Assembly: GCF_020439865.1 (NCBI RefSeq)
Contig: NZ_JAGRPF010000038.1
Span: 1-45,812, forward strand
From: Prosthecobacter sp.
Lineage (GTDB): Bacteria; Verrucomicrobiota; Verrucomicrobiia; Verrucomicrobiales; Verrucomicrobiaceae
Direction: 5' to 3'
Length of the DNA: 45,812 nucleotides
This document shows positions 7,327-19,371 of this stretch, piece by piece; the first letter of the stretch is position 1; every line of letters begins with the position of its first letter. The notes beneath the pieces were generated by a model. That model had not been told where the DNA came from. It searched no databases and saw only the letters and a program-made list of their open reading frames with translations. The translations under genes were made by a program, and so were the position numbers.

Positions 7327-8637
7327 ATGTACGCCGACCACTTTCAGCCCGAGAAGATCATCGCCGCCGGGCCTTCGGCGAAGGTGTATCGGGGCGTGGA
7401 GGTGGCGACAGGTCGCAAGGTGCTGATCAAAGCACTCCTCGACGATCACGAGACCGCGTGTCCGCTGGATCGCGAGCGGCTGCAGTTGCTCGCCCCTTCG
7501 CTGATGCAAGTGCGGCATCCGCAGATCGCAGGGCTCATCACGCTGCTGCCCACGGAGGACGAATTCGCGCTTGTCTCCGAGTTCATGCCGGGAGTCAACG
7601 CCCGCGCCTTCGCAGCCGGGCGCACGCCCTCACCAGCGGATCTGCGTGCGCTCGCCGTGCAGTTCATGCATGCACTCCTCGTGGGCGAGCATCTGCGCCA
7701 GCCGCACGGCGATCCGAAACCGAGCAACCTGATCATCGCCGATCATCCCGGCGGCGGACTTTTTCTCCAAGTGCAGGACTGGGGCATCTCACTCGCGCGA
7801 AGAGAACATCCGCCGGAAACGCTGTGGTTCCGCGCACCTGAACTCCACGCCGGAAGCCCGCCCACCACACAAAGCGATCTCTTCACCGCTGCGGCGAGCC
7901 TGTTCTGCATCGCCACGAACACCGCGCCTGCTCAGGGTGACACGGTGGAGCAGGTCATGTCGGACTGGCAGGCTTTCAATTGCACCCAGATGCTCAACCA
8001 CATGCGGCCAGACCTCGACCCGCCGCTGCGCGACTGGCTCGGCTGGCTGCTCAACCTGACGCCTCAGCAGCGGCCGCAGTCTGTGGGACTGGCTCTCGAC
8101 ATGCTGATGAGGTCGATGCACACCGGCTTCATCCACATGCCTCAACAGCCGCCGGTCATGGCGCCCGGGGCACATACGACACCGCTGGCGGCACCAACGC
8201 CCAATCCAAACGCACCCAGGCCGAAGCCTGTGACTCCGCGTCCGCCGTCCACCATCGAAACAAAGAGTGATTCGAAGCCGGAAGCGCCGCCGCCACGCCC
8301 ACCGCGCAACAAGAAGCGCGTATTTGCTGCCGTGGTTTTGAATCTCGCCGCGCTGGGTCTGATCGCGTTCTTCGGCTGGGGCTGGCTGCAGGAAAATGGA
8401 GCCGGTGTTTGGAAAGACATCAGTTCCTGGGCAGGCAGTTTTAAAGTGGAGGCAGTGAGCGCGCCTGCAGCCGTCGAACCCGCACCGGCGGCGGAACCTG
8501 CCCCGCAACCATCCACCACCGTGGCCGCCACGAAGGCGCCATCCCAAAAGAAGTCGAAGCCAAAACCGAAGCCCAAGGCGGCCCAGACCAAACCCACCAC
8601 GACGACCGCGGCCAAACCGGCGGAATCGAAGAAGTAG
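7327..8637 (+). CDS. membrane-anchored degenerate Ser/Thr kinase-like protein
   Basis: A 436-residue protein. Residues about 1-265 have a protein kinase fold with altered motifs. The P-loop is AAGPSAKVYRG (first Gly lost), the VAIK lysine appears as VLIK, the catalytic loop is HGDPKPSN instead of HRDLKPSN, the metal site is DWG instead of DFG, and WFRAPE replaces the usual APE segment. Lys, the catalytic Asp, Asn and the metal-site Asp remain, so weak activity is possible but a pseudokinase is equally plausible. A Pro-rich linker (about 285-330) leads to a single membrane span (VFAAVVLNLAALGLIAFFGWGW). An Ala/Pro and Lys-rich tail of about 80 residues follows. The start at 7327 is the first ATG before the kinase fold. 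It is divergent from proC. Confidence 0.8.
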   Translation: MYADHFQPEKIIAAGPSAKVYRGVEVATGRKVLIKALLDDHETACPLDRERLQLLAPSLMQVRHPQIAGLITLLPTEDEFALVSEFMPGVNARAFAAGRTPSPADLRALAVQFMHALLVGEHLRQPHGDPKPSNLIIADHPGGGLFLQVQDWGISLARREHPPETLWFRAPELHAGSPPTTQSDLFTAAASLFCIATNTAPAQGDTVEQVMSDWQAFNCTQMLNHMRPDLDPPLRDWLGWLLNLTPQQRPQSVGLALDMLMRSMHTGFIHMPQQPPVMAPGAHTTPLAAPTPNPNAPRPKPVTPRPPSTIETKSDSKPEAPPPRPPRNKKRVFAAVVLNLAALGLIAFFGWGWLQENGAGVWKDISSWAGSFKVEAVSAPAAVEPAPAAEPAPQPSTTVAATKAPSQKKSKPKPKPKAAQTKPTTTTAAKPAESKK

Positions 8638-8700
8638 CCGCACGGATTCTCCATCTCGCGGCGCGTGAGAGGCTGGCGCACGCTCCGTATTCATCTGCAC

Positions 8701-11626
<2,926 letters not shown>

Positions 11627-11637
<11 letters not shown>

Positions 11638-13537
11638 GCCGGAAGCACGCGATCTCCTTGCTCGAACGCAGTAGGATCAAGTCACCCGCAAACGCCGGAT
11701 GCGCGAGGGAGTCCGGATGCTTGTCGAGGAACGGACGCTGCTGTGAGATCGGTTGAAACTTGTCGGCGGCAGCATCGAGCAGAATCAAATCGCCGTTGGC
11801 GGTCCAGAGCAGGACATGGCGGCCATCGGTCACGATGTTGCAGTGATCGTGAAACATGTCGTTCTGCTGCCGCCAGAGTGTTTTCATCGTGGCGAGTTCG
11901 AGACAGAAGAGCTCGCCGTAAGGTGTCGCGAAGACGCGGCTTGCTGCGATGGTGGGGGTGCAGGTGTCGGGTGCGAGATCAACATTCTTCATCGTGGGTT
12001 CGGGCACGAGCCGGTTTTGTGCGTCGAAGCGATGCAACCGCGCGCCATTGTTCTCGGTGGCGAGCAGCAGTTGATCGCCCTGCATCACAGGCGTGGTCAC
12101 GTTGAAGTCGGAGCCGTCCGGAGGCACGTGATCCCACAGGCGTTTTCCCGTCTGCACGTCCCAACCGCCGATGCTGGCGGCGTCATAGCCGATGATTTGG
12201 TCTTTGGCGTGAATGAAGGCCGAATACGCCGCGGCGTGACCCGGTGTCTGCCAGACGGTCTCGCCAGTTTTGCGATTCAATGCAACGAGAGACGCGTCCT
12301 TCGCGCCGGGTGCGATGATCAGCTTGTCGTCGATCACGAGCGGCGAAACGGACGCGCCCCAGTTCAGACGCTCGGCTTTGAAATCGGCAAACACATGCCG
12401 CCACCATACGATGTGGCCGCTGGTGAGGTCCACGCAGTGCAAATGACCGAGCGCGCCCTGCAAATACACGAGCCCGGCGTGAATCACCGGCGTTGCACGC
12501 GGCGCGTTGGTGTATTCAAGATCATCCGGCGCGTCATAGGCGAGCTGCCAGCGCTCGTGGCCGTCCTTCAGGCTCAAACAGCGAAACACATCGGTTTTTC
12601 CGTCCTCGGATTTGTCAGGAACAATCACGAAATCGCCAGAGATCGCCGCGCCTGCCATCGGCGGACCAGTGAGCGGTGCGGACCACAGTTTGGGCAATGG
12701 ATCGGGCAGTTTGTCCGGCAAACTCGAGACCACACCGCGGCGTCCTTCGCCGCGCCAGTCAGGCCATGCGTCGTTGTCCTCGATGACGAATCCATTTTTG
12801 CTTTCGAGCGCGGTCAGCAGATCCGGGTTCGATGCGACGCTTTCGAGAGCTTGCGCAAGTTTTGCCTTGTCGATGCCCTCGTTCGCGAAGAGACGGATGA
12901 ACGGCACGCCTTCGGTGGTTCCGATGGTGCGCGTGGAGCCTTTGTCGAGCTTGCCGCAGCCCTCGAGGAGCACAGGCATGAATTCTGACACCACGGCGGC
13001 GTCGACCTCGCCATCGCTCAACGCGAGCGCCGCCGCGTCCATGCTGCCGAGCTCGCGCCACGCAGCCTTGAGCATCGCTTTCGCGCCTGCATTCGATTCC
13101 GCGTCCTCCACCGGTCCGATGGCGACTTTCTGACCTGCGAGATCCGCAGGCGTCTTCGCCTTCGAGTCCTGACGCACGAGAAAAACGCCGCGCAGCTTGG
13201 TTTCGCCTCGGGGATCGGTCAGCGCGGCGACATCCTGCAGTTTCAGGCCCGCTTTGACAGCGTCGGCGCGCACGACGGCGTCTTTCCCGATCACGAGATC
13301 GGCTTCCCCATTCGTTCGTTGCAGTGCAAGCGCGAGGCTCTCATCAAAGGTCAGCTGCACCTCGCGTCCGAGCTGCTTTTCCATTTGTTTCGCGAGCAGG
13401 TCGTAGCGCCGGTGGCCGGTGCCCTTCACGCAGGTGCAGGAAAGCTGGAGCGCCAGCGGGTCCATCACCACAAGCTGCAGCGGCGTCTCCGCGAGGCATG
13501 TGCCAGCGAGCACCAGATGGAGCAGCCAGCGCCTCAT
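11627..13537 (-). CDS. PhnD-like substrate-binding domain fused to a PQQ-type beta-propeller
   Basis: A 636-residue exported protein with a signal peptide over residues 1-16. Residues about 18-255 resemble the phosphate/phosphonate (PhnD/SsuA) periplasmic binding domain. The evidence is VVMDPLALQLSCTCVKGTGHR, then RRYDLLAKQMEKQLGREV, LVIGKDAVV, TPADLAGQKVAIGP and DAAVVSEFMPVLLEGC. It carries a CxC pair at C34/C36. Residues about 265-636 are a PQQ-like (YVTN) propeller with repeats such as GHERWQLAYD, SGHIVWWRH, TGETVWQTPG and TGKRLWDHV. No transporter permease or ATPase is nearby, so the binding domain is probably a sensor or carrier. It starts in a 4-bp ATGA overlap with the upstream propeller gene and its end overlaps the convergent PSCyt1 gene by 11 bases. 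Confidence 0.85.
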
Positions 13538-14769
13538 GACTTTTTCGCGAGGACGCGGATGATCGCGGCGCGCACATCCATCACGTAGATGCGGCTGGCG
13601 TCAGCATTGACCTCCATCGGGATGTAGCACGACGTGGCCGCAAGCTGGCCGCCACTGTCGAACTTCGTGGTGTCAACGTATCCGACGAGTCCGAGGAATT
13701 TTCCATCCGGCGAATACTTCTTCACACGTCCTACGCCGGACTCCGCGGTGTAAAGAACGCCGCCGGGGCCGAAGTCGATGTTGCAGGGATTGCAGCAGGC
13801 GGTGAAGCCCTCGATGCTCGAGCGATCCCGCTGACCCCAGGTGGTTTTCGGTTTGCCGTCGAGATCGAAGAGGTTCACACGATGCCGCGAATTCTCTGCA
13901 ATGAGCAGTTCGCCGGCATTCACGCGCAGATCGATGTGGCTGCAGCAGCCGAACTGGCGCTCGACGATCATCTTCGGCTCGCTTAGGTCGCGTTTGAACT
14001 TGTAGAGGTCCTCCGTCGCACGCGTGCTGTTGCCCATGCCGAGGGCGAGATAGACGTGCGTTGCGTCCGCGCAGATCCCGCTCGCCGTAGCCTTCTGCCC
14101 ACACACCGCGTCGGTGTCCACCATCTTCACGAGTTTCCCATCCTCGGTGAACTGCGCCAGTTTCCCGCCGCCGGCGACATAAACCGCGCCATCGGGGCAG
14201 CCGAAGATCATCTTGGGCATCAGACCGTCGCTCATCGCCCACGTGGAGAGGACTTTACCGTCCGGACTGACCACCTTGAGCTCATACGCATGCCCTTCGT
14301 GATCGGTGGAAAGCTGCGGTGAAATGCCGCCGCGTGCGTCCGGATTCATGTCTCGAATCCCGCGTCTGCCGCCGCGCATGGCCTGCGTCACGGCATCACG
14401 CTTCTCCTGCGACAAGAGGTTCATGATTTCGCCGCGGGTTTCCTGGTCCGCGGACATCATCGCCTCCTGCAGTTCTTCGACGGTGGCCTCGGTGACGACT
14501 TTATCCCACGCTTTGGCATCGCCGGCACGCGACGCCTCGCTCAGGCGGTCCATGAGTTTCGGTTTTGCCGCTGCAACTGCGCCAGCAGGAGCGCGAAACG
14601 AAACGCCGACCAGCAGATTGCCACGACGATCCATCGAGATCGTCTTGAGCGTGCCTTCCTCGCCGAGCGGAATCTTGATGGGCGCGATCTCCTGATGCGT
14701 CGGCGTCTCAGGCGACTGCGCGGCGCATACGGCAGTGAACGCCGCGAGAGTGAACAGCACGCGTTTCAT
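13534..14769 (-). CDS. Cys-rich NHL-type beta-propeller protein with CCNP motif
   Basis: A 411-residue exported protein with a signal peptide over about residues 1-17. Blade-like repeats of the NHL/6-bladed type are visible (SPDGKVLSTWAMSDG, CPDGAVYVAGGGKLAQF, GELLIAENSRHRVNLFDLDG, GVLYTAESGVGRVKKYSPDG). Between the first and second blades lies a helical insert (about 70-140). Vicinal cysteines occur in FGCCSHID (C275-C276) and in EGFTACCNPCN (C325, C326, C329); further cysteines are at 191, 223, 233 and 381. The conserved Cys clusters suggest metal or cluster binding or vicinal disulfides. The gene is coupled by ATGA overlaps to both its upstream and downstream neighbours. I know of no assigned function. 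Confidence 0.85.
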   Translation of the reverse strand: MKRVLFTLAAFTAVCAAQSPETPTHQEIAPIKIPLGEEGTLKTISMDRRGNLLVGVSFRAPAGAVAAAKPKLMDRLSEASRAGDAKAWDKVVTEATVEELQEAMMSADQETRGEIMNLLSQEKRDAVTQAMRGGRRGIRDMNPDARGGISPQLSTDHEGHAYELKVVSPDGKVLSTWAMSDGLMPKMIFGCPDGAVYVAGGGKLAQFTEDGKLVKMVDTDAVCGQKATASGICADATHVYLALGMGNSTRATEDLYKFKRDLSEPKMIVERQFGCCSHIDLRVNAGELLIAENSRHRVNLFDLDGKPKTTWGQRDRSSIEGFTACCNPCNIDFGPGGVLYTAESGVGRVKKYSPDGKFLGLVGYVDTTKFDSGGQLAATSCYIPMEVNADASRIYVMDVRAAIIRVLAKKS

Positions 14770-15665
14770 GACAAAACGAGAATTTCACATGCGGAACGGT
14801 CGAGAACGACCACGCGACCGTCATTCGTCGCGGCGACATCGAGCAATCCGCCTTCGCAGCCAAACAAGTCGCCGTCTTCCTCGACCACGAGCGGTGCGAA
14901 CTGGTCCGGTGCGGCGAGTTGCGAAGCGAGTTTGCCGGCAGCGTCGAATTTCTTCACGCGCACCTGTCCGCGTTCCGCGGTGATGACAGCGTTTGGTGTC
15001 GAAGTAATGGCGACTGGATTGCAGCACCCCGAAAAACCTTCCAGCGTGCGGGAATGGCCACCCCATTTTCCCACCAGCAGTCCGTCGGCGGTGTAGCGCT
15101 GGATTTGATGCCGGCCGGGTTCCGCAACGATCAGATGACCGTTCTGCCAGGTAATGGGGAAGAAAGCGCGCGGCACGGTGAAGCCCGCGCCTCCGGGGGA
15201 GATGCTGCCCAGCACGTTCCCAAGTGCGTCCAGACGCCAGATGACGCGCTGTCCGCTGTCCGCTGCAAAGAGTCGTCCGTCATCTGCCACGGCAATCCCG
15301 GTGAGGGCGGCGTTTCTGCCAAAGCTTTCACCGACCAGTTCCAGTGCATCCGAGTCGGACACCCGTGCGATTTGATCACTGAACGTCACGACCACGCCGC
15401 CCTTCGAATCGGTGGTCACCGCCCGGACGGGACGCGGCATGGCCTGTTGCCGAATCAGAGAGCCGTCGGAGCGGTGGAACACCAGCGCACGATCGGCTGC
15501 GACGATGATTTGATCGTTCACGACAGCGACGGAGCGCGCCTGCGAGACTTGGAGTTTGATTCGCCCGACCGGTTGTGAACCCGATGCGCGGAGACAAACC
15601 GCCAACGAAGCGCCTACGGCGGATGTGAGAAAGGCACGACGAGGCAGAGAAGCGGGCTGGTTCAT
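14766..15665 (-). CDS. Tat-exported beta-propeller protein with CCNP motif
   Basis: A 299-residue protein beginning MNQPASLPRRAFLTS, a twin-arginine-like signal (RR at 9-10, then AFLTSAVGASLAV), so it may be exported folded, perhaps with a cofactor. The rest is a six-bladed-type propeller (RLFAADSGQRVIWRLDALG, HLIVAEPGRHQIQRYTADG, NAVITAERGQVRVKKFDAAG, GRVVVLDRSACEILVL). The block LEGFSGCCNP (C214-C215) matches the block in the next gene. It is shorter than its neighbour and lacks the helical insert and the FGCCSHID site. It ends in an ATGA overlap with the downstream gene. The start at 15665 is the ATG that opens the Tat signal. A kinase-WD40 gene ends 57 bases upstream. Confidence 0.82.
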   Translation of the reverse strand: MNQPASLPRRAFLTSAVGASLAVCLRASGSQPVGRIKLQVSQARSVAVVNDQIIVAADRALVFHRSDGSLIRQQAMPRPVRAVTTDSKGGVVVTFSDQIARVSDSDALELVGESFGRNAALTGIAVADDGRLFAADSGQRVIWRLDALGNVLGSISPGGAGFTVPRAFFPITWQNGHLIVAEPGRHQIQRYTADGLLVGKWGGHSRTLEGFSGCCNPVAITSTPNAVITAERGQVRVKKFDAAGKLASQLAAPDQFAPLVVEEDGDLFGCEGGLLDVAATNDGRVVVLDRSACEILVLS

Positions 15666-15722
15666 GACGCCTATAAAAACCGGCCGACATGCAAAGTTGC
15701 GCAACGTCGACCCCACGACCGA

Positions 15723-18700
15723 TCATTCCGAGGCCTTGGGATCGAGGAAACGCTCCACGTCCCAGACGCGCAATGACCGGTCGGAGGAAATGCAGGCCAG
15801 ACGCCTGCCAGTCGGGCTGAAGGTGATCTGCCTCGGTGGGCCCACCGGTCCGTTCAACTCCTCCAGCAACTTTCCGTCCGCGAGGTTCCAGAGCTTGATA
15901 GTGAGGTCCTCGGAAGCGGTGGCGAGCACGGGGCGCGAGGGATGAAAGGCCAAGGCCATGACTGGACTGTCATGCACGCGCAGCTCGAGTCTCACTGCGA
16001 GAGTGATCGGGTCACGCAGCCGAACGGTCCGGTCGGCGCCACCTTCGGCGATGAGTGAGCCATCGGCCGACACCGCGATTGCGTTGATGGCGCTGCCGTT
16101 TAGAACAGAATTCAGGCATTCGCAGGAGTCGGCTTCATAGATGACCAGCCTGTCCTCGGCACCCGGAATGCCTCGTGTGGTTTTGGCGGTGAGCAGAGCC
16201 ACGATCCGCCGGGATGGACCGACCCAAACGGCTTCACGGATGGTGCACGACCGGTCCCATGAGATCGGCGTCGATTTTCCTGATATCGTGTCCATCACGT
16301 AAAAGGCACCGGTGGCGCGGATCATCAGACGTTCGCCCTTTGGATCAAGGTGCATGAACTGCAGACCGCCGGGAGCACTCGCTTTGCCGACCTCGATCAC
16401 CCGTCCCCGCTCCTGGCGCAGCAGGAGGATGTCGGCCGCATCTGTCGACGAAGCGGCGAGCGCCGCCATGCTGCCGTCAGCGCTTGTCGTGACAATGCGT
16501 GCTTGTTTGTTGCCTGCCTGCCAGACGGGCTCTTCCAAAACTCCCTCCTTTTCGATCTTGGTGAGATCGAAGCCAGAACTGGCGCCATGGGTAAATATCT
16601 GATCGTCCGTGTTCCAGAACGCGGTGTTGGCCACATCTCGTGCCGTCAGGCGGAGGTTTTCACCGACCCCTTGAAGGCGCCAGGCCTTGGCGTTGACTCC
16701 CGAGACCATGATCTCCTTGGAAAGAGGGTGCACGCACAGTTCCCGGCCGCCACCGCTGCCATTGAGCAGGGCCTGCAGAAAAATCCCCGTTTGAGCATCC
16801 CACACTTGAATCGACTGACGCCCTCCGGAGAGATTGGACAGACTGATGAAACGCTGTCCATCAGGGATGGAAGCCAGGGCGCAGATGGCACGGTCATCCG
16901 CACGAAACTCATACCGAAAAGCTCCGTCCCAGAGATTGATGCATCGCACAAAGCCGCGCGTGTCACCTGTCAGCAGCTGCCGCCCGTCGGGGCTGAGACT
17001 CAGGCAGGCAAGCCGTGCGCGGGGACTGGCCAGATCCTTCAGGACGGTTCCATTGAACGCGTTGAGGATCTGCAGCTTGTTGCCTTTGCCGGCCTTGTAA
17101 CCGATCACATTGCGCCCGGTTCGATCAAACACGGCCCTTTGCAAAGAGTCCTCCCCCTCTGCGGACCAGAGGATGACGCCTGACTCTGAGTTCCTCATGC
17201 AGGTGGGTCCGCCTCGGGTGATCTGCAGCAGCCTTCTTCCATCGGGACTGTAGAGCAGGGCATCGGTGTGGGGGCCGGGCCAACGATCGATGAACTGGCC
17301 GTCCTCAAGGCTGTGGATGACAATCTCGTCACCACCGAGTCTGGCCGCCGCGAGCCGCTTTCCATCAGGAGAGACTGTCATGCAAAGATCGGGGCTCGAG
17401 TGATCCTCAAAACCAAGCTGGAAGCGCAACGGCACCGTCTGCTTGTCGATTCCCGTGACCGTGACCCAGTAGTCGGTGGAAGCGACAATGAACACACCTG
17501 CCTGCGTGGGATGAGGCTGCACACATTGCACAGCCCATTCTCCTGGTATCTGAATGGTGGCCACCGACATGTCCGACTTCTCATTCAGATATCGCCAGCT
17601 CGAATCACGCAGATCTTCTGGAACCTCATGCAAAGCCGCCTGCATCGCAGTGCCGTCCCGGTCACGAAACGCAGCATCCGCCAGGGCGATCTGAGCCATG
17701 GCCAGGGCCCGCCTCGCCGCTTCTTTTTCTTCATACGCCTTGCGTCCGTTTCTCTCTGCCAGATCCCTTAGCTGACTCTGCTTGTGCTCGGCCACGGTGG
17801 CCCGTGAAGCCTGTGTGGCGGAGAGACTCACACCGACGAGCAGCGCAACGGCAACCAGAGTACCCATGGTGTACACAAGCTTGTTCCGGTTCACCAGTTT
17901 CCGAAGCCGGTACATCCTGCTGTCGGGATGGGCGCGTACGAACTCACCGATCAGATGGCGCTCCACGTCCATGGCCAGACCATTGGCCGTCTCGTATCGA
18001 AGATTTCGATCCTTCTCCATCGCCTTCATCGCGATCCAGTCTAGATCCTCACGCAGCTCCGAGAGCAGACCCGAAAGCGTGGTCTGCTGACGCTCCGCAT
18101 GTTTGGCGGCAAACTCTTTGCCGAGTGACATAACCATCGAGGAAGGTTTGGGCGGCGCCTCTTCGCAGATCAGCCGCTGAACCTCGTCAGAATCCGCCTC
18201 CGCCAGTCGCTGCTGATCGAATGGCGGTCGCCCGGTAAGCAGTTCGTACAGCAACACGCCTAATGCATACACATCACAGCGCGTATCGATGTCGGTGTCT
18301 CCGGAAGCCTGCTCTGGACTCATGTAGGCGGGAGTGCCGATGATCTGTGCACATGAGGATCTCACGCTTGCTCCATCGAACACCGGACAAATCGCACGAG
18401 CGATGCCGAAGTCGATCACCTTCGGCAATGCAATTCCCTCTTTGTCAGAAACAAGGACGTTGCTGGGCTTGATGTCACGATGAATGACGCCTTTCTGATG
18501 GGCGTGTTGCAGTGCCTGGCAGACGAGCACGAAAAGCCGCAGGCGCTCCCGTGTTGAAAGATGGCGATGCTCACAAAACCGGGTGAGTGGAACTCCGTCC
18601 ACCAGCTCCATCACAAAATAGGGAAGACCGTCCTCGGTGGCGCCGGCATCAAAGACCTTGGCGATGTTGGGATGGTCCATCAACGCCAGCAACTGGCGCT

Positions 18701-19091
18701 CCGCCTCGAACTGAGCGATGACGCCGCGGGTGTCCATCCCCAGCTTGACCACTTTCAGCGCGACGCGTCGGGGGATCGGCCCTTCCTGCTCGGCCTGCCA
18801 GACGGTGCCAAAGCCCCCTGCCCCGATCTGTTTCAGCAGCTTGTATCTGCCGATCTTTTCCAACGGCTCCTCCCCGTGTGTCATGTGCACGGTCTCCTTC
18901 GTCTCAGCATCCTGCGGAGAGTCGTCTGGAGCGGGTTCGTTCTCCTCCCTGGCCGCAATGCGCTCCTCGATGCGCCGCCTCATTGCGTGGTCATTGCGAC
19001 ACGCCCGTTTCAAAAAGCTGTTACGCTGCGCTGCGGGTCGCTCGAGAGCGGCTCGAAAGAGGGCATCTTCAACAGGGAACGAAGCACTCAT
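15723..19091 (-). CDS. transmembrane Ser/Thr protein kinase with WD40 repeat sensor region
   Basis: A 1122-residue protein. Residues 1-50 carry the leader typical of Planctomycetes/Verrucomicrobia kinases (LFRAALERPAAQRNSFLKRA). The kinase domain spans about 80-380: P-loop QIGAGGFGTVWQA, Lys113 in VALKVV, HRDIKPSN at 204-211, DFG at 227-229, and GTPAYMSPEQ. All catalytic residues are present. A membrane span lies at about 405-427 (VYTMGTLVAVALLVGVSL), followed by a short helical region and then WD40 repeats from about 500 to the end. The last repeats are clearest (SPVMALAFHPSRPVLATASED, TIKLWNLADGK, SLRVWDVERF). The WD40 part should face the periplasm. The ATG at 19091 starts the conserved leader. 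It may head the transcript that includes the three propeller genes. Confidence 0.92.
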   Translation of the reverse strand: MSASFPVEDALFRAALERPAAQRNSFLKRACRNDHAMRRRIEERIAAREENEPAPDDSPQDAETKETVHMTHGEEPLEKIGRYKLLKQIGAGGFGTVWQAEQEGPIPRRVALKVVKLGMDTRGVIAQFEAERQLLALMDHPNIAKVFDAGATEDGLPYFVMELVDGVPLTRFCEHRHLSTRERLRLFVLVCQALQHAHQKGVIHRDIKPSNVLVSDKEGIALPKVIDFGIARAICPVFDGASVRSSCAQIIGTPAYMSPEQASGDTDIDTRCDVYALGVLLYELLTGRPPFDQQRLAEADSDEVQRLICEEAPPKPSSMVMSLGKEFAAKHAERQQTTLSGLLSELREDLDWIAMKAMEKDRNLRYETANGLAMDVERHLIGEFVRAHPDSRMYRLRKLVNRNKLVYTMGTLVAVALLVGVSLSATQASRATVAEHKQSQLRDLAERNGRKAYEEKEAARRALAMAQIALADAAFRDRDGTAMQAALHEVPEDLRDSSWRYLNEKSDMSVATIQIPGEWAVQCVQPHPTQAGVFIVASTDYWVTVTGIDKQTVPLRFQLGFEDHSSPDLCMTVSPDGKRLAAARLGGDEIVIHSLEDGQFIDRWPGPHTDALLYSPDGRRLLQITRGGPTCMRNSESGVILWSAEGEDSLQRAVFDRTGRNVIGYKAGKGNKLQILNAFNGTVLKDLASPRARLACLSLSPDGRQLLTGDTRGFVRCINLWDGAFRYEFRADDRAICALASIPDGQRFISLSNLSGGRQSIQVWDAQTGIFLQALLNGSGGGRELCVHPLSKEIMVSGVNAKAWRLQGVGENLRLTARDVANTAFWNTDDQIFTHGASSGFDLTKIEKEGVLEEPVWQAGNKQARIVTTSADGSMAALAASSTDAADILLLRQERGRVIEVGKASAPGGLQFMHLDPKGERLMIRATGAFYVMDTISGKSTPISWDRSCTIREAVWVGPSRRIVALLTAKTTRGIPGAEDRLVIYEADSCECLNSVLNGSAINAIAVSADGSLIAEGGADRTVRLRDPITLAVRLELRVHDSPVMALAFHPSRPVLATASEDLTIKLWNLADGKLLEELNGPVGPPRQITFSPTGRRLACISSDRSLRVWDVERFLDPKASE

Positions 19092-19371
19092 GACCGGGCC
19101 GCATGATTCCACGTTTACCCAATGGCGCAAATTTTTCTTTGTGTAAATTTACTAGAAAAACAATCAAATCATCACATGAATCTAGGAATTCAGCTTATTT
19201 CATTGCAGATCCTGGCCTCACCTTAATCCAATACCCAACCGGCCGGTTGCCCACGCTCGTTCGTCTCCGAATGCATAGCAGCACGGCCGAGTGCTAATCT
19301 CGGTTGGCGGAAGTGCGATTACTTATGACAACAACCCTCGTCCAACGACTTCTTCAGCCCAGCTCCTGAGT
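19092..19371. other. intergenic region upstream of the kinase gene
   Basis: About 280 bases between the DUF1552 stop and the kinase start, with both genes on the minus strand. The 100 bases next to the kinase are AT-rich and are the likely promoter zone. A perfect 12-base palindrome AACCGGCCGGTT lies at 19237-19248, and a weak 5-bp hairpin at 19287-19303. I see no gene here. Confidence 0.3.

Noticed and set aside
19237..19248. AACCGGCCGGTT palindrome
   Set aside because: A short self-complementary GC-rich word can arise by chance in this base composition. It is noted within the intergenic entry only, not as an operator.
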